Assembly: GCA_009873655.1 (NCBI GenBank)
Contig: WAIB01000025.1
Coordinates: forward strand, 1,840 to 36,061
DNA from: Nitrospinota bacterium
GTDB lineage: Bacteria > Nitrospinota > Nitrospinia > Nitrospinales > VA-1
Direction of reading: 5' to 3'
Length of the DNA: 34,222 bases
Of the stretch, positions 25,486 to 33,769 are shown piece by piece; position 1 is the first letter of the stretch, and each line of letters opens with the position of its first letter. The notes under the pieces are model-generated. The model had not been told where the DNA came from and made no database searches. It worked only from the letters and a program-made list of their open reading frames with translations. A program made the translations under genes and the position numbers.

Positions 25486-27249
25486 ATGCCAGCAAATAAA
25501 AAGAATCCCAGAGTGACTGTAAAAAAACGTACGTCGAAAAAGGAAAAACCCGTCGTTTTAAGAATCGCCCTGGGCCAAATAAACCCGATTGTTGGTGATT
25601 TTGATTTCAACGCCGACAAAATAAAGCAATATTTAAAACAAGCCAGGAAAATGGGGGCCGATGTGGTCCTTTTTCCTGAACTGGCAATTACAGGTTATCC
25701 TCCTGAAGATTTATTGTTGAAGGATAAATTTTTAACCCAAAGCCACAAAACTCTGGAAAAGATCCGTACTCATTCGAAGGGACTGACCGTCATTATTGGG
25801 TATGCAGAAAAAAAGGGCAAAGAGATTTACAATTCCGCCGCTTTACTTTGTGATGGCAAAAATGTCGGAACTTGCCGAAAAATGCTCCTGCCAAATTATG
25901 GTGTGTTTGACGAGAAAAGATATTTCCATGAAGGCAATTCCCCTGTCCGATTCGCGTTAAAAGGCGCGATGCTGGGCATTACCATTTGCGAAGACATCTG
26001 GGAAGATTCGGGGCCCGGGAAAACCTTATGTGGAAAAGGGAATGTGGATTTGCTTTTAAATATTTCCTCCTCTCCTTTCCACAAAGGAAAAGGAAAAGCC
26101 CGGCAGAAAATGATCCAACAACGAGCTCGCAGTTACCGATCTCATATCGCTTATGTCAATCTCGTCGGGGGACAGGATGAGTTGGTATTTGACGGGCAAA
26201 GCCTGGTGGTCGATTCCAATGGAAAAATTATGACCCGGGGGAATTCATTTAAGGAAGAATTGATTTTTTCTGATATTGTTTTGAAACCCAAAACACAAAA
26301 AAATTTACCTTCCAAAACCCAAATTTGTTCCTACAAAACTCCCGCGGGTTTATCGAAGGAGAAAAAATACCCTCCCCTCCCCACACCGGTCTACCATCCA
26401 AACTCTGAAATCGAAGACATCTTCTCAGCACTGGTTTTAGGAACCCGAGACTATATTTCCAAAAACGGATTTTCAAAAGTGGTATTGGGTTTGAGCGGGG
26501 GCATCGATTCGGCTTTGACCGCGGTCATTGCGGCAACGGCCCTGGGACCCAATAATGTGGTCGGGGTGTTGATGCCATCTCCCTATTCTTCAGAAGGCAG
26601 TGTTCAGGATTCGCTTAAACTGGCAACGAATCTCGGCATTGAAACTTTGACTTTACCCATCGAAAAAGCCATGAAAGCCTACGATCAAATTCTCGAAGAA
26701 GTATTTGAGGGAACCCATTCGGGCCTGGCGGAGGAAAACATTCAGGCCAGAATTCGCGGTAATCTTCTGATGGCACTTTCCAATAAAAAGGGATGGATCG
26801 TTCTGGCAACGGGAAACAAAAGTGAATTCAGTGTCGGCTATTGCACACTTTATGGAGATATGGCTGGAGGTTTTGCGGTTATAAAAGATGTGCCTAAAAT
26901 CTGGGTCTATAAAATTTCCCGCTGGATAAACGGGGAAAAAGAAATCATCCCGGAATCAATCATCACAAAAGAGCCCTCGGCGGAATTAAGACCGAATCAA
27001 AAAGATACCGACTCCCTGCCTCCCTACGAATTGCTGGACCCGATTCTGTTGAAATATATTGAAGAGGATAAATCAGAAGGAGAAATCAAAGTTTCGGGGC
27101 TGTCCCGGGCAACGATCCAAAAAGTCGCGAAGCTTGTTGACGCCAGTGAATATAAGAGAAGGCAGGGACCTCCTGGTGTCAAAATCACCCCTAAGGCCTT
27201 CGGCAAAGACCGACGCCTGCCAATAACAACCGGCCGCAGGGGCAAATGA
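25486..27249 (+). CDS. nadE: Glutamine-dependent NAD+ synthetase
   Basis: The 587-residue enzyme makes NAD+ from deamido-NAD+, ATP and glutamine in the cytosol. The N-terminal glutaminase (nitrilase-fold) domain shows its catalytic triad: Glu65 in FPELAITGYPPEDLL, Lys132 in CRKMLLPNYGVFDEKRYF and Cys168 in GITICEDIWE. The synthetase domain has the ATP pyrophosphatase P-loop LSGGIDS at residues 336-342 and the LATGNKSEFSVGY segment at about 440-452. About 20 basic residues precede the nitrilase domain (KKRTSKKEK), longer than usual. The ribosome site is weak. The gene is divergent from the hypothetical pair and stands alone as far as can be seen. Confidence 0.95.
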   Translation: MPANKKNPRVTVKKRTSKKEKPVVLRIALGQINPIVGDFDFNADKIKQYLKQARKMGADVVLFPELAITGYPPEDLLLKDKFLTQSHKTLEKIRTHSKGLTVIIGYAEKKGKEIYNSAALLCDGKNVGTCRKMLLPNYGVFDEKRYFHEGNSPVRFALKGAMLGITICEDIWEDSGPGKTLCGKGNVDLLLNISSSPFHKGKGKARQKMIQQRARSYRSHIAYVNLVGGQDELVFDGQSLVVDSNGKIMTRGNSFKEELIFSDIVLKPKTQKNLPSKTQICSYKTPAGLSKEKKYPPLPTPVYHPNSEIEDIFSALVLGTRDYISKNGFSKVVLGLSGGIDSALTAVIAATALGPNNVVGVLMPSPYSSEGSVQDSLKLATNLGIETLTLPIEKAMKAYDQILEEVFEGTHSGLAEENIQARIRGNLLMALSNKKGWIVLATGNKSEFSVGYCTLYGDMAGGFAVIKDVPKIWVYKISRWINGEKEIIPESIITKEPSAELRPNQKDTDSLPPYELLDPILLKYIEEDKSEGEIKVSGLSRATIQKVAKLVDASEYKRRQGPPGVKITPKAFGKDRRLPITTGRRGK

Positions 27250-27343
27250 TTCTTCTATATCATTGATTTCAAATTTTTAGTTTTATTTTATCGAGATCCT
27301 CCCGATTCAATTCCATTCTCCGAAGAGGGCGTTGCCTACCCCG

Positions 27344-27373
27344 TTGTTGGGTGGTAGAATTAGCCTTTATAAT
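27344..27373 (+). promoter_or_regulatory. Candidate sigma-70 promoter for elbB
   Basis: A consensus -10 box TATAAT lies at 27368-27373. A partial -35 (TTGTTG, 27344-27349) lies 18 bases upstream. The predicted start would be near 27380, about 35 bases before the elbB ATG. Confidence 0.45.
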
Positions 27374-27414
27374 GAAAAACAAACTCCGTCCTTATATTGG
27401 AAAGGGAAATAACT

Positions 27415-28077
27415 ATGAAAAAAATTGGTGTCGTTCTATCTGGATGCGGCGTGTATGACGGCGCAGAGATTCATGAATCGGTTATTACTCTTTTGGCAAT
27501 CGACCGGGCCGGTGCCCAGGCGGTATGCATGGCTCCCAATGTAGATCAAATGCATGTGATCAACCACCTGACCGGTGAAGAGGCGCAGGGGGAAAGTCGC
27601 AACGTCCTGGTGGAAGCGGCCAGGATTGCCCGGGGTGAAATAAAAGATATCAGCACCATAAAAGCGGATGATATTGATGCCCTGGTATTTCCCGGCGGGT
27701 TCGGTGCCGCCAAAAACCTGTCCAGTTTCGCAGTAAAAGGAGAAAACTGTGATGTTCACCCGGAAGTGATGCGTCTGGTTAAAGAGTTTGCCGCAAAACA
27801 AAAACCGCAGGCGGCATTATGCATTGCCCCCGCAATGATGGCAAAAATCTACGAAGGGGAACCAGCCAAACCTGTTTTGACCATTGGGAACGATAAAGAA
27901 TGTGGCGGGAAAATAGAAACCATGGGCAGCCAGCATCAGGATTGTGCCACTACGGATTTCGTGATGGATGAAGAAAATAAAATTGTAACGACTCCCGCTT
28001 ACATGACGGGGCAAAGCATTTCGGAAGTCGCGGAAGGAATCGAAAAAACCATCAATAAACTCGTCAGTATGATTTAA
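27415..28077 (+). CDS. elbB: ElbB-type glyoxalase III-like protein (DJ-1/PfpI superfamily)
   Basis: The 220-residue protein matches ElbB in length and pattern. It has the opening KKIGVVLSGCGVYDGAEIHE, the acid/base region FPGGFGAAKNLSSFA, the nucleophile elbow ALCIAPAM with its cysteine, and the ending VTTPAYMTGQSISEVAEGIE. ElbB was once linked to isoprenoid biosynthesis; E. coli ElbB (GatZ-like DJ-1 family) has glyoxalase activity in vitro. ATG 27415 has GGGA eight bases upstream and starts at MKKIGV; a TTG 18 bases earlier is in frame but less likely. Confidence 0.92.
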   Translation: MKKIGVVLSGCGVYDGAEIHESVITLLAIDRAGAQAVCMAPNVDQMHVINHLTGEEAQGESRNVLVEAARIARGEIKDISTIKADDIDALVFPGGFGAAKNLSSFAVKGENCDVHPEVMRLVKEFAAKQKPQAALCIAPAMMAKIYEGEPAKPVLTIGNDKECGGKIETMGSQHQDCATTDFVMDEENKIVTTPAYMTGQSISEVAEGIEKTINKLVSMI

Positions 28078-28117
28078 GATTTGCCATCTCCCTCCCAGGG
28101 ATTTTGTGTTTTCATTG

Positions 28118-28145
28118 AAAAGGGGCTGTTTTGGGCCCTGTTTTT
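28118..28145 (+). terminator. Possible intrinsic terminator after elbB
   Basis: AGGG and CCCT flank a short loop with a further C-G pair, and the arms are followed by G and five T. The stem is interrupted by a G-G mismatch, so it is only a moderate candidate. It lies about 40 bases after the elbB stop. Confidence 0.4.
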
Positions 28146-28222
28146 CACTTTCAACCCCCTCTTTCTTCTTATAACTAAAGGATTTACTCGAATTTCCCGT
28201 AAAGATAGATTGGACCCTTGTA

Positions 28223-28244
28223 TATAATGCCAGCATGACGCTGG
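28223..28244 (+). promoter_or_regulatory. Candidate promoter with adjacent dyad for the glycan operon
   Basis: TATAAT at 28223-28228 is a perfect -10 hexamer, but no good -35 is visible 16-18 bases upstream. An inverted repeat CCAGC/GCTGG with a five-base loop lies directly after it (28230-28244), where transcription would begin; this could be an operator. The first gene starts 60 bases later. Confidence 0.4.
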
Positions 28245-28303
28245 AGGTAATTTGGCTATACTTAATAAAATGCAGGGATTGCCGCTTAAACTAGGGAAAG
28301 TAT

Positions 28304-29311
28304 ATGAGCGATTTTGAGAAAAAATTACTGATCACCGGCGGTGCGGGATTCATTGGAAGTAATTTTATTAATTATATTCACCGTTGTTACCCCGATTACA
28401 AAATCCTGCTCCTGGACGCACTGACTTACGCAGGCAATCTGGATAATATTCCCTCTTCTTTAAAATCCAACTGCCATTTTGATTTTTTTCACGGTAACGT
28501 CACACACCCGGACATTGTCAACAAACTGGTTTCGGAGGCGGATATTGTCGTGCACTTTGCCGCTGAATCTCATGTCACCCGATCGATTTATGACAATGCA
28601 ATATTTTTTGAAACAGACGTTATTGGAACGCAGGTAGTTGCCAATGCGGTAGTGAATAATCACGTAGAATTGTTTGTACATATTTCTTCATCAGAAGTTT
28701 ACGGCACCGCTTTGACGGATCCTATGGATGAAGAACATCCCCTGAATCCCATGAGCCCTTATGCCGCAGCAAAAGCAGGAGCGGACCGACTGGTTTACTC
28801 TTATATGAAGACTTACGATTTGCCTGCAGTGATAGTTCGGCCTTTTAACAATTATGGTCCCTGCCAGCATTTAGAAAAGGCCATCCCAAATTTCATTGTG
28901 AGCGCCTTGCAGAATAAACCCCTGACGATCCATGGTGATGGCAACAGCTCCCGCGACTGGATGTATGTTGAGGACACCTGCCGAGCCCTTGACAAAATTT
29001 TACATGTGAGCAGGGAAAAGGTCATAGGCCAGGTAATCAACCTCGGAACAGGAAAAGACACCAGTGTTATTGATATTGGGAAAAAGGTTTTAGAAATACT
29101 GGATAAGCCGGAAACGCTGCTTGAACACATTGATGATCGTCCCGGCCAGGTATCCCGGCATATTTCTTCAACAACAAGCTCGAAGGAACTTTTGGATTGG
29201 CAGGCCCAAACAGATTTAGATGAGGGACTGGAAAAAACGGTTGAGTTTTATAAAAACAACCGGCAATGGTGGGAACGTTTTGTCTGGATGAAAGAACTTT
29301 GGGGAACTTAA
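28304..29311 (+). CDS. NAD-dependent nucleotide-sugar epimerase/dehydratase (extended SDR)
   Basis: The 335-residue protein resembles RmlB-type dTDP-glucose 4,6-dehydratases and related sugar epimerases. The NAD-binding loop GGAGFIG is at residues 12-18, followed by DALTYAGNLDNI, a region typical of RmlB. The catalytic pair Tyr153 and Lys157 lies in YAAAK. RmlB enzymes carry an Asp-Glu pair before VYG. Here the corresponding residues are Ser130-Glu131 (SSSEVYG), so the acid that protonates the leaving hydroxyl is missing and an epimerase, decarboxylase-like or different dehydratase activity is possible. The ribosome site AGGGAAA precedes the ATG. It is the first gene of the six-gene run. Confidence 0.88.
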   Translation: MSDFEKKLLITGGAGFIGSNFINYIHRCYPDYKILLLDALTYAGNLDNIPSSLKSNCHFDFFHGNVTHPDIVNKLVSEADIVVHFAAESHVTRSIYDNAIFFETDVIGTQVVANAVVNNHVELFVHISSSEVYGTALTDPMDEEHPLNPMSPYAAAKAGADRLVYSYMKTYDLPAVIVRPFNNYGPCQHLEKAIPNFIVSALQNKPLTIHGDGNSSRDWMYVEDTCRALDKILHVSREKVIGQVINLGTGKDTSVIDIGKKVLEILDKPETLLEHIDDRPGQVSRHISSTTSSKELLDWQAQTDLDEGLEKTVEFYKNNRQWWERFVWMKELWGT

Positions 29312-29334
29312 CTCAAACAATGGGAATGGATTCC

Positions 29335-30033
29335 ATGCGTGTAGCAATTCTTCAACCTTCCTATTTACCCTGGTTGGGGTTTTTCGATCAAATGCATCGT
29401 TCGGATCAATTCGTATTATATGACGACGTTCAGTTTACACGCAGAGACTGGAGAAACAGAAACCGGATCAGGGTTCGTGAGGGTTCGGCATGGTTGACGG
29501 TACCTGTAATTCAAAAAAATAAATATGACCAAACCCTTCTCGAAACAAAAATAGATAATTCGACTTCATGGAAACGCAAACATTTAGAATCCATTCGGTC
29601 CCATTACTCCAAAACTCCTTATTTCGAATTGCATTTTCCCTGGTGCGAGCAGATATTCAAACATGAATGGAAATATTTATTGGATCTTTCCCTGGAAACC
29701 ATCCACTATTTAAAAGGACAGTTAAAAATAGACACCCCCCTGCTCCGCTCTTCTGAATTAGAAACCACCGGCAACAAGGCCGAAAGGCTGATTGCTATTT
29801 GCAAGCAATTAGGGGCGACCCATTATCTGAGTGGGGATTCGGCCAGAAACTATATTTCAAATGAAGCGTTTTCGACCCAGGGCATTGACCTGGAGTACCA
29901 GGAGTACCAGCATCCGCAATACCCGCAACGTTACGAAGGGTTCGTTCCCTTTCTTTCGACCCTGGATCTTTTGTTCAATTGCGGCGAAAAGAGCCTGGAC
30001 ATATTAAAACAAACTGAATCCAGTTGTACTTGA
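29335..30033 (+). CDS. WbqC family protein
   Basis: The start at ATG 29335 gives MRVAILQPSYLPWLGFFDQM, the standard opening of the WbqC family; earlier in-frame ATGs at 29320 and 29326 and an open frame back to 29266 are less likely. The body has the family features YDDVQFTRRDWRNRNRI and GSAWLTVPV, and a C-terminal THYLSGDSARNYI then ISTQ-like segment. Length is 232 residues. WbqC proteins occur in O-antigen and glycan clusters, often with aminotransferases. Their biochemical function is not settled. It follows the epimerase by 23 bases and precedes the first radical SAM gene by 12. Confidence 0.88.
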   Translation: MRVAILQPSYLPWLGFFDQMHRSDQFVLYDDVQFTRRDWRNRNRIRVREGSAWLTVPVIQKNKYDQTLLETKIDNSTSWKRKHLESIRSHYSKTPYFELHFPWCEQIFKHEWKYLLDLSLETIHYLKGQLKIDTPLLRSSELETTGNKAERLIAICKQLGATHYLSGDSARNYISNEAFSTQGIDLEYQEYQHPQYPQRYEGFVPFLSTLDLLFNCGEKSLDILKQTESSCT

Positions 30034-30045
30034 GAAAACCGGAAA

Positions 30046-31164
30046 ATGGATTTTAAATTTTTACAAAAAATATTGCCTCGATTGTATTCTTTCCTGCCTT
30101 TTTACCTGGCACCGGAAAATTCTTTACCTCCTATCCAGGCGTTCTTTGAGGTTACCTATCGCTGCAACCTCCGTTGTGACATGTGCCATTATCTGGAAAT
30201 AATTGACGACACGGAAACAAACAAAACCTATAAAAACGAAATGTCCGCAGATGAAGTTAAAAAAGCTATTTCAAGGCTTCCGCGATTTTCGTTGATTACG
30301 TTCACAGGCGGCGAAGCCTTTATGAAAAGTGACTTCATGGAAATACTTGAATTTGCGGCAAAGCGCCATAAAGTCCATATCATCACCAACGGGACTACCT
30401 TAAGCAATAAAGTGGTTGAGGATCTCATGCGCCTGCGGCTCAAGTCAGTCTGGGGTTGTGGCTTGTTTTATATGGGTGTTTCCATTGAGGGAAATGAAGA
30501 ACTGCACGACGCTATAACCACGATTCCAGGTTCCTATAAAAAAACCACACAAGGGCTGGAAAGATTGGTCGCCCGAAAAAAAGAAATGAAATCCGAGTTT
30601 CCGCTCATCCACCTTACGTGCGTTATCAACCGTGAAAATGTTTTGGACCTGGTTCCCCTATACGAATACGCAAATAAACTTGGGGTGAATGTTTCCAATT
30701 TTGTGGTCAGCAGCCCGGCAACTTATTGGCACGGAAAAGAATATGACCAGGACCATCATCTGGAAAAACCCACAGCACCGGTGGAAGAAATCGATCCGGA
30801 AATATTGAGGGACCAATTACTACTTCTTCAAAAAATGAGCCAGAACTTTTCAACGAAACTTAGATTTTCTCCCAACTATATTACTGTGGATGAAATTGTC
30901 CGTTACTACTCAAATAAGAGCTCCTACAAAAATTACCGTTGTTATATTCCATGGGCAAAGGTTGCTTTTTCGGCTTATGGGGATGTATTCAGTTGTCCGC
31001 ACTATAGAGTAGGAAATCTGAACAATGGAAGCGGACCCATTTCCTGGCACTCGGAACGAATAAAGGAATTCCGCAAAAAATTAAAATCTGAAGGAATATT
31101 CCCAGGTTGCCTGGGCTGTTGCCAATCAGAATATATTGGTGAAACTCAACAAAATTCGAATTAG
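30046..31164 (+). CDS. Radical SAM protein with SPASM-like C-terminus
   Basis: The 372-residue protein carries the radical SAM cluster motif CNLRCDMC with cysteines at 40, 44 and 47 and the GGEAFM segment that contacts SAM (GGE motif, about residues 87-92). The C-terminal part has cysteines in RCYIPW, FSCPHYRVGN and CLGCCQ, consistent with an auxiliary iron-sulfur cluster of SPASM or twitch type. It uses S-adenosylmethionine to start radical chemistry; the substrate is unknown. Neighbouring glycosyltransferase and epimerase genes suggest a sugar or lipid-linked intermediate. Twelve bases separate it from the WbqC gene. Confidence 0.85.
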   Translation: MDFKFLQKILPRLYSFLPFYLAPENSLPPIQAFFEVTYRCNLRCDMCHYLEIIDDTETNKTYKNEMSADEVKKAISRLPRFSLITFTGGEAFMKSDFMEILEFAAKRHKVHIITNGTTLSNKVVEDLMRLRLKSVWGCGLFYMGVSIEGNEELHDAITTIPGSYKKTTQGLERLVARKKEMKSEFPLIHLTCVINRENVLDLVPLYEYANKLGVNVSNFVVSSPATYWHGKEYDQDHHLEKPTAPVEEIDPEILRDQLLLLQKMSQNFSTKLRFSPNYITVDEIVRYYSNKSSYKNYRCYIPWAKVAFSAYGDVFSCPHYRVGNLNNGSGPISWHSERIKEFRKKLKSEGIFPGCLGCCQSEYIGETQQNSN

Positions 31165-31173
31165 TCTTCGATC

Positions 31174-32112
31174 ATGGATGATACAGACAAACAACCAGAC
31201 GTTTCAATCGTTGTTCCCGTTTTCAATGAAGTTGATCTCATTGAAGAACTGCTTTCAAGGATCAAAACGGTTTGCGAGGGGTTGAACAGAACATACGAAA
31301 TAGTGGTTGTCGATGATGGCAGCACAGATGGCTCCTATGAAAAGCTGAAACAATTCCGGGGCAAAGGCAACTCATTACGTATAGTAAAGTTCACTCGAAA
31401 TTTTGGGCAACAAGCTGCAGTACTTGCCGGATTCAGGATCAGCAAGGGGGATATCATTGTTCAACTCGACTCCGATCTACAAAATCCCCCTGAGGAGATC
31501 CCAAAACTTCTTTCGGCCATGTCAGATGATATCGACCTGGTCACCACCACCCACCGTAAAAGGCGGGATAGCACCCTCCGGGTAATGGGGTCCCGGTGTC
31601 TGTTGAAAATCGGACAAATGCTTTTCGGCGATTCTGTTAAATTGAATTTAAGTTCCTTTCGCGCACTTCGCCGCAGCGTAGTAAAAAAGATAGAGGCCTG
31701 CAAAGATCGGTCCCGCTACATGGCTGTTTTAATGAGCTGGATGGGTTTGCCTACCGCTGAAATTGAAGTGGAACATCATGAAAGGAAAAAAGGAATAACC
31801 AAATACAGCATATTGAATTTACTCATACTGTCCTGGGATTTGGTGACGGGTTATTCCAGCTTTCCCCTGCGCATGGTAACGTATATGGGAATGTTTGGTG
31901 CGTTATTGGGTTTTTTAATGATGGCATTCCTGCTATTCCAAAGAATAGTAAATGGAATATTAATTGAAGGCTTTGTGGTTTTGCTGGCGGTGTTTGCCTT
32001 TTTCGCAGGAGTACAACTGCTGTCCATCGGATTTTTAGGAGAATATCTTGGAAGGGTACATCATCAAATACAAGAACGGCCTGATTATATTGTTGAAAAG
32101 GTGATTGAATAA
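31174..32112 (+). CDS. Polyprenyl-phosphate glycosyltransferase (GT2, ArnC/DPM1-like)
   Basis: The 312-residue protein begins with the GT-A fold (VSIVVPVFNEVDLIEELL, VVVDDGSTDGS). It contains the metal-binding DSD at residues 99-101 in QLDSDLQNPPEEI, and FTRNFGQQAAVLAGF, which is typical for undecaprenyl- and dolichyl-phosphate sugar transferases. Two C-terminal membrane segments follow (GMFGALLGFLMMAFLLF and VVLLAVFAFFAGVQLLSIGF). It probably transfers a nucleotide-activated sugar to undecaprenyl phosphate at the inner face of the inner membrane. The stop TAA and the next gene's ATG share one base (TAATG), so the two are translationally coupled. Confidence 0.92.
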   Translation: MDDTDKQPDVSIVVPVFNEVDLIEELLSRIKTVCEGLNRTYEIVVVDDGSTDGSYEKLKQFRGKGNSLRIVKFTRNFGQQAAVLAGFRISKGDIIVQLDSDLQNPPEEIPKLLSAMSDDIDLVTTTHRKRRDSTLRVMGSRCLLKIGQMLFGDSVKLNLSSFRALRRSVVKKIEACKDRSRYMAVLMSWMGLPTAEIEVEHHERKKGITKYSILNLLILSWDLVTGYSSFPLRMVTYMGMFGALLGFLMMAFLLFQRIVNGILIEGFVVLLAVFAFFAGVQLLSIGFLGEYLGRVHHQIQERPDYIVEKVIE

Positions 32113-32963
32113 TGCGTGCCAAACCTCTAACTTCACTGATTATCGAACCGACGAATACTTGCAATCTGCGTTGTTCTTTCTGTTTTGTAACGGAAGGAAT
32201 GACCCGGGAAGAAGGCTTCATGGATTTGGCCTTGTTCAAAAAAGTTATCGACGACACGCCCGGGCTTGAACATCTTTGCATGCACAACTGGGGAGAACCC
32301 CTGTTGCATAAAAAAATATTTGAAATGTTTGATTATGCTCATCGGTCGGGCGTTAAATATATTGTCATGAACACCAATGGAACTTTGCTGACTAATAGAA
32401 TGATCGACAAAATCATTGAGAGTCCCCTCAATATCATTCGGTTTTCCATCGATGGATCGGCAGAAACATTCAAAAAGATCCGTGGTGTTGAACTTGAAAA
32501 AATTGAACAGAATATCTTGAAACTCAAAAAAGAAAAGGAAGCCCGGCGCCCTGAATTAAGCATGGGCGTGGTCTTTACAGTAGAGAATGAAACACAAGAA
32601 GATGTGGAAGAATATATTGAACACTGGGAAACCATCGTCGATCACGTTCGAACACAACCTAAATTAATCCAAAGCCCCCGTAAAGAACCCTGCCCGGAAC
32701 CCTTTGGAAAGGAATATGGGAAACTGGTTGTTCTCTGGGACGGCACGGTCATCCCCTGCTGTGTTGACTATAACGCCAGCCTTAAACTGGGAAATGCAAA
32801 TTCGGAGCGAGTTGGTGATTTATGGCACAACTCGGAAATCAAAAAATTACGCAATCAACATGAAACCGGGAACTACCCAGAAGTTTGCGTGAATTGCAAT
32901 GAATGCGAAACTTCGAAAACGGACAAACGTTTCTTTTTTGATGAGTTTCAGGAAGTTATTTAG
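32112..32963 (+). CDS. Radical SAM protein with SPASM domain
   Basis: This is a 283-residue protein. Cysteines 17, 21 and 24 form CNLRCSFC. The GEPLLHKKI segment (about 63-71) is the SAM-binding GGE counterpart with Trp-Gly-Glu-Pro. The C-terminal SPASM module shows VIPCCVDYNASLKLGN and VCVNCNECE. The SPASM type occurs in peptide-modifying and sugar-modifying radical enzymes. It is clearly different from the first radical SAM protein of this operon, so two separate radical steps are likely. It overlaps the glycosyltransferase stop by one base and precedes the methyltransferase by 11 bases. Confidence 0.87.
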   Translation: MRAKPLTSLIIEPTNTCNLRCSFCFVTEGMTREEGFMDLALFKKVIDDTPGLEHLCMHNWGEPLLHKKIFEMFDYAHRSGVKYIVMNTNGTLLTNRMIDKIIESPLNIIRFSIDGSAETFKKIRGVELEKIEQNILKLKKEKEARRPELSMGVVFTVENETQEDVEEYIEHWETIVDHVRTQPKLIQSPRKEPCPEPFGKEYGKLVVLWDGTVIPCCVDYNASLKLGNANSERVGDLWHNSEIKKLRNQHETGNYPEVCVNCNECETSKTDKRFFFDEFQEVI

Positions 32964-32974
32964 AAACACTTATT

Positions 32975-33769
32975 ATGACATCCATTCTTATTAAAGAAAA
33001 AGTATTAGAAGAAAATCGCCGGGTTCATGCTCTCGAAAACAAACTGTATTTACCCCGCCACCCCGAGCAGACCAATTTTTTTCAGGAGGGCATTGTCGAA
33101 ACCACCCTCGACCAGATCTGTTCGCAATTGAATCCCAACGCAAAAATTCTTGATCTTGGATGCGGTACCGGATACCTGCTTCTAAGATTTTTAAGAAGAG
33201 GATTTCATGTCACTGGTGTGGATCTTTCCAGCGAAATGGTCCAGGTGTTAAAAAACTCTATTTCCGAAAACGAAAAGGAACGGGCCCGATTGGAGGTGGG
33301 CGATGTGGAAAGCTATATCGAAGAAAACATAAAAAAATTTGACCTGGTAGTTTTCTCTGCTGTGATGCACCACCTTTTCGACTATGAATTGGTATTGAAA
33401 GAGGCCTGCCAGAGGGTGAATTCAGGAACCAAAATTCTTATATTTTTTGAACCCCTAAAGCAAAAGGTAAACCCCTCCATTCGTTATGGCTTGCATCGAT
33501 GTCTTTCCTGGCTGGATGAGAAGTTCTATCAGGTGGAAATGGGGATTAGAAATATTCCTCTTCTTGAAGATGAATATCACCATTCAGACTATCAAAGACA
33601 ATTCGGTGGCATTGACCCTGATATAATTGAAAAAATCTTTTTAAATGAAAAGTGCTCGATTGAAAAGGTAGAAAAATATTGCGCGAGACGATCCGGGGTC
33701 AATGCGTGGTTGGCAAACAGAATTCTTAAAACTCAGAACACTTTTAATATTTTGGCAGAAAAAATTTAA
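32975..33769 (+). CDS. Class I SAM-dependent methyltransferase
   Basis: The 264-residue protein has the SAM-binding motif I ILDLGCGTGY at residues 58-67, an acidic end of strand 2 (VTGVDLSSEMV), the GDVESY motif-II-like segment and VVFSAVMHHLFDYE in the motif III region. The C-terminal half is less conserved (HHSDYQRQFGGIDP). It may methylate a sugar or a lipid-linked intermediate made by the operon. Its TAA overlaps by two bases the TAA of the convergent GGDEF-PilZ gene, so the two transcripts converge with no terminator visible between them. Confidence 0.86.
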   Translation: MTSILIKEKVLEENRRVHALENKLYLPRHPEQTNFFQEGIVETTLDQICSQLNPNAKILDLGCGTGYLLLRFLRRGFHVTGVDLSSEMVQVLKNSISENEKERARLEVGDVESYIEENIKKFDLVVFSAVMHHLFDYELVLKEACQRVNSGTKILIFFEPLKQKVNPSIRYGLHRCLSWLDEKFYQVEMGIRNIPLLEDEYHHSDYQRQFGGIDPDIIEKIFLNEKCSIEKVEKYCARRSGVNAWLANRILKTQNTFNILAEKI

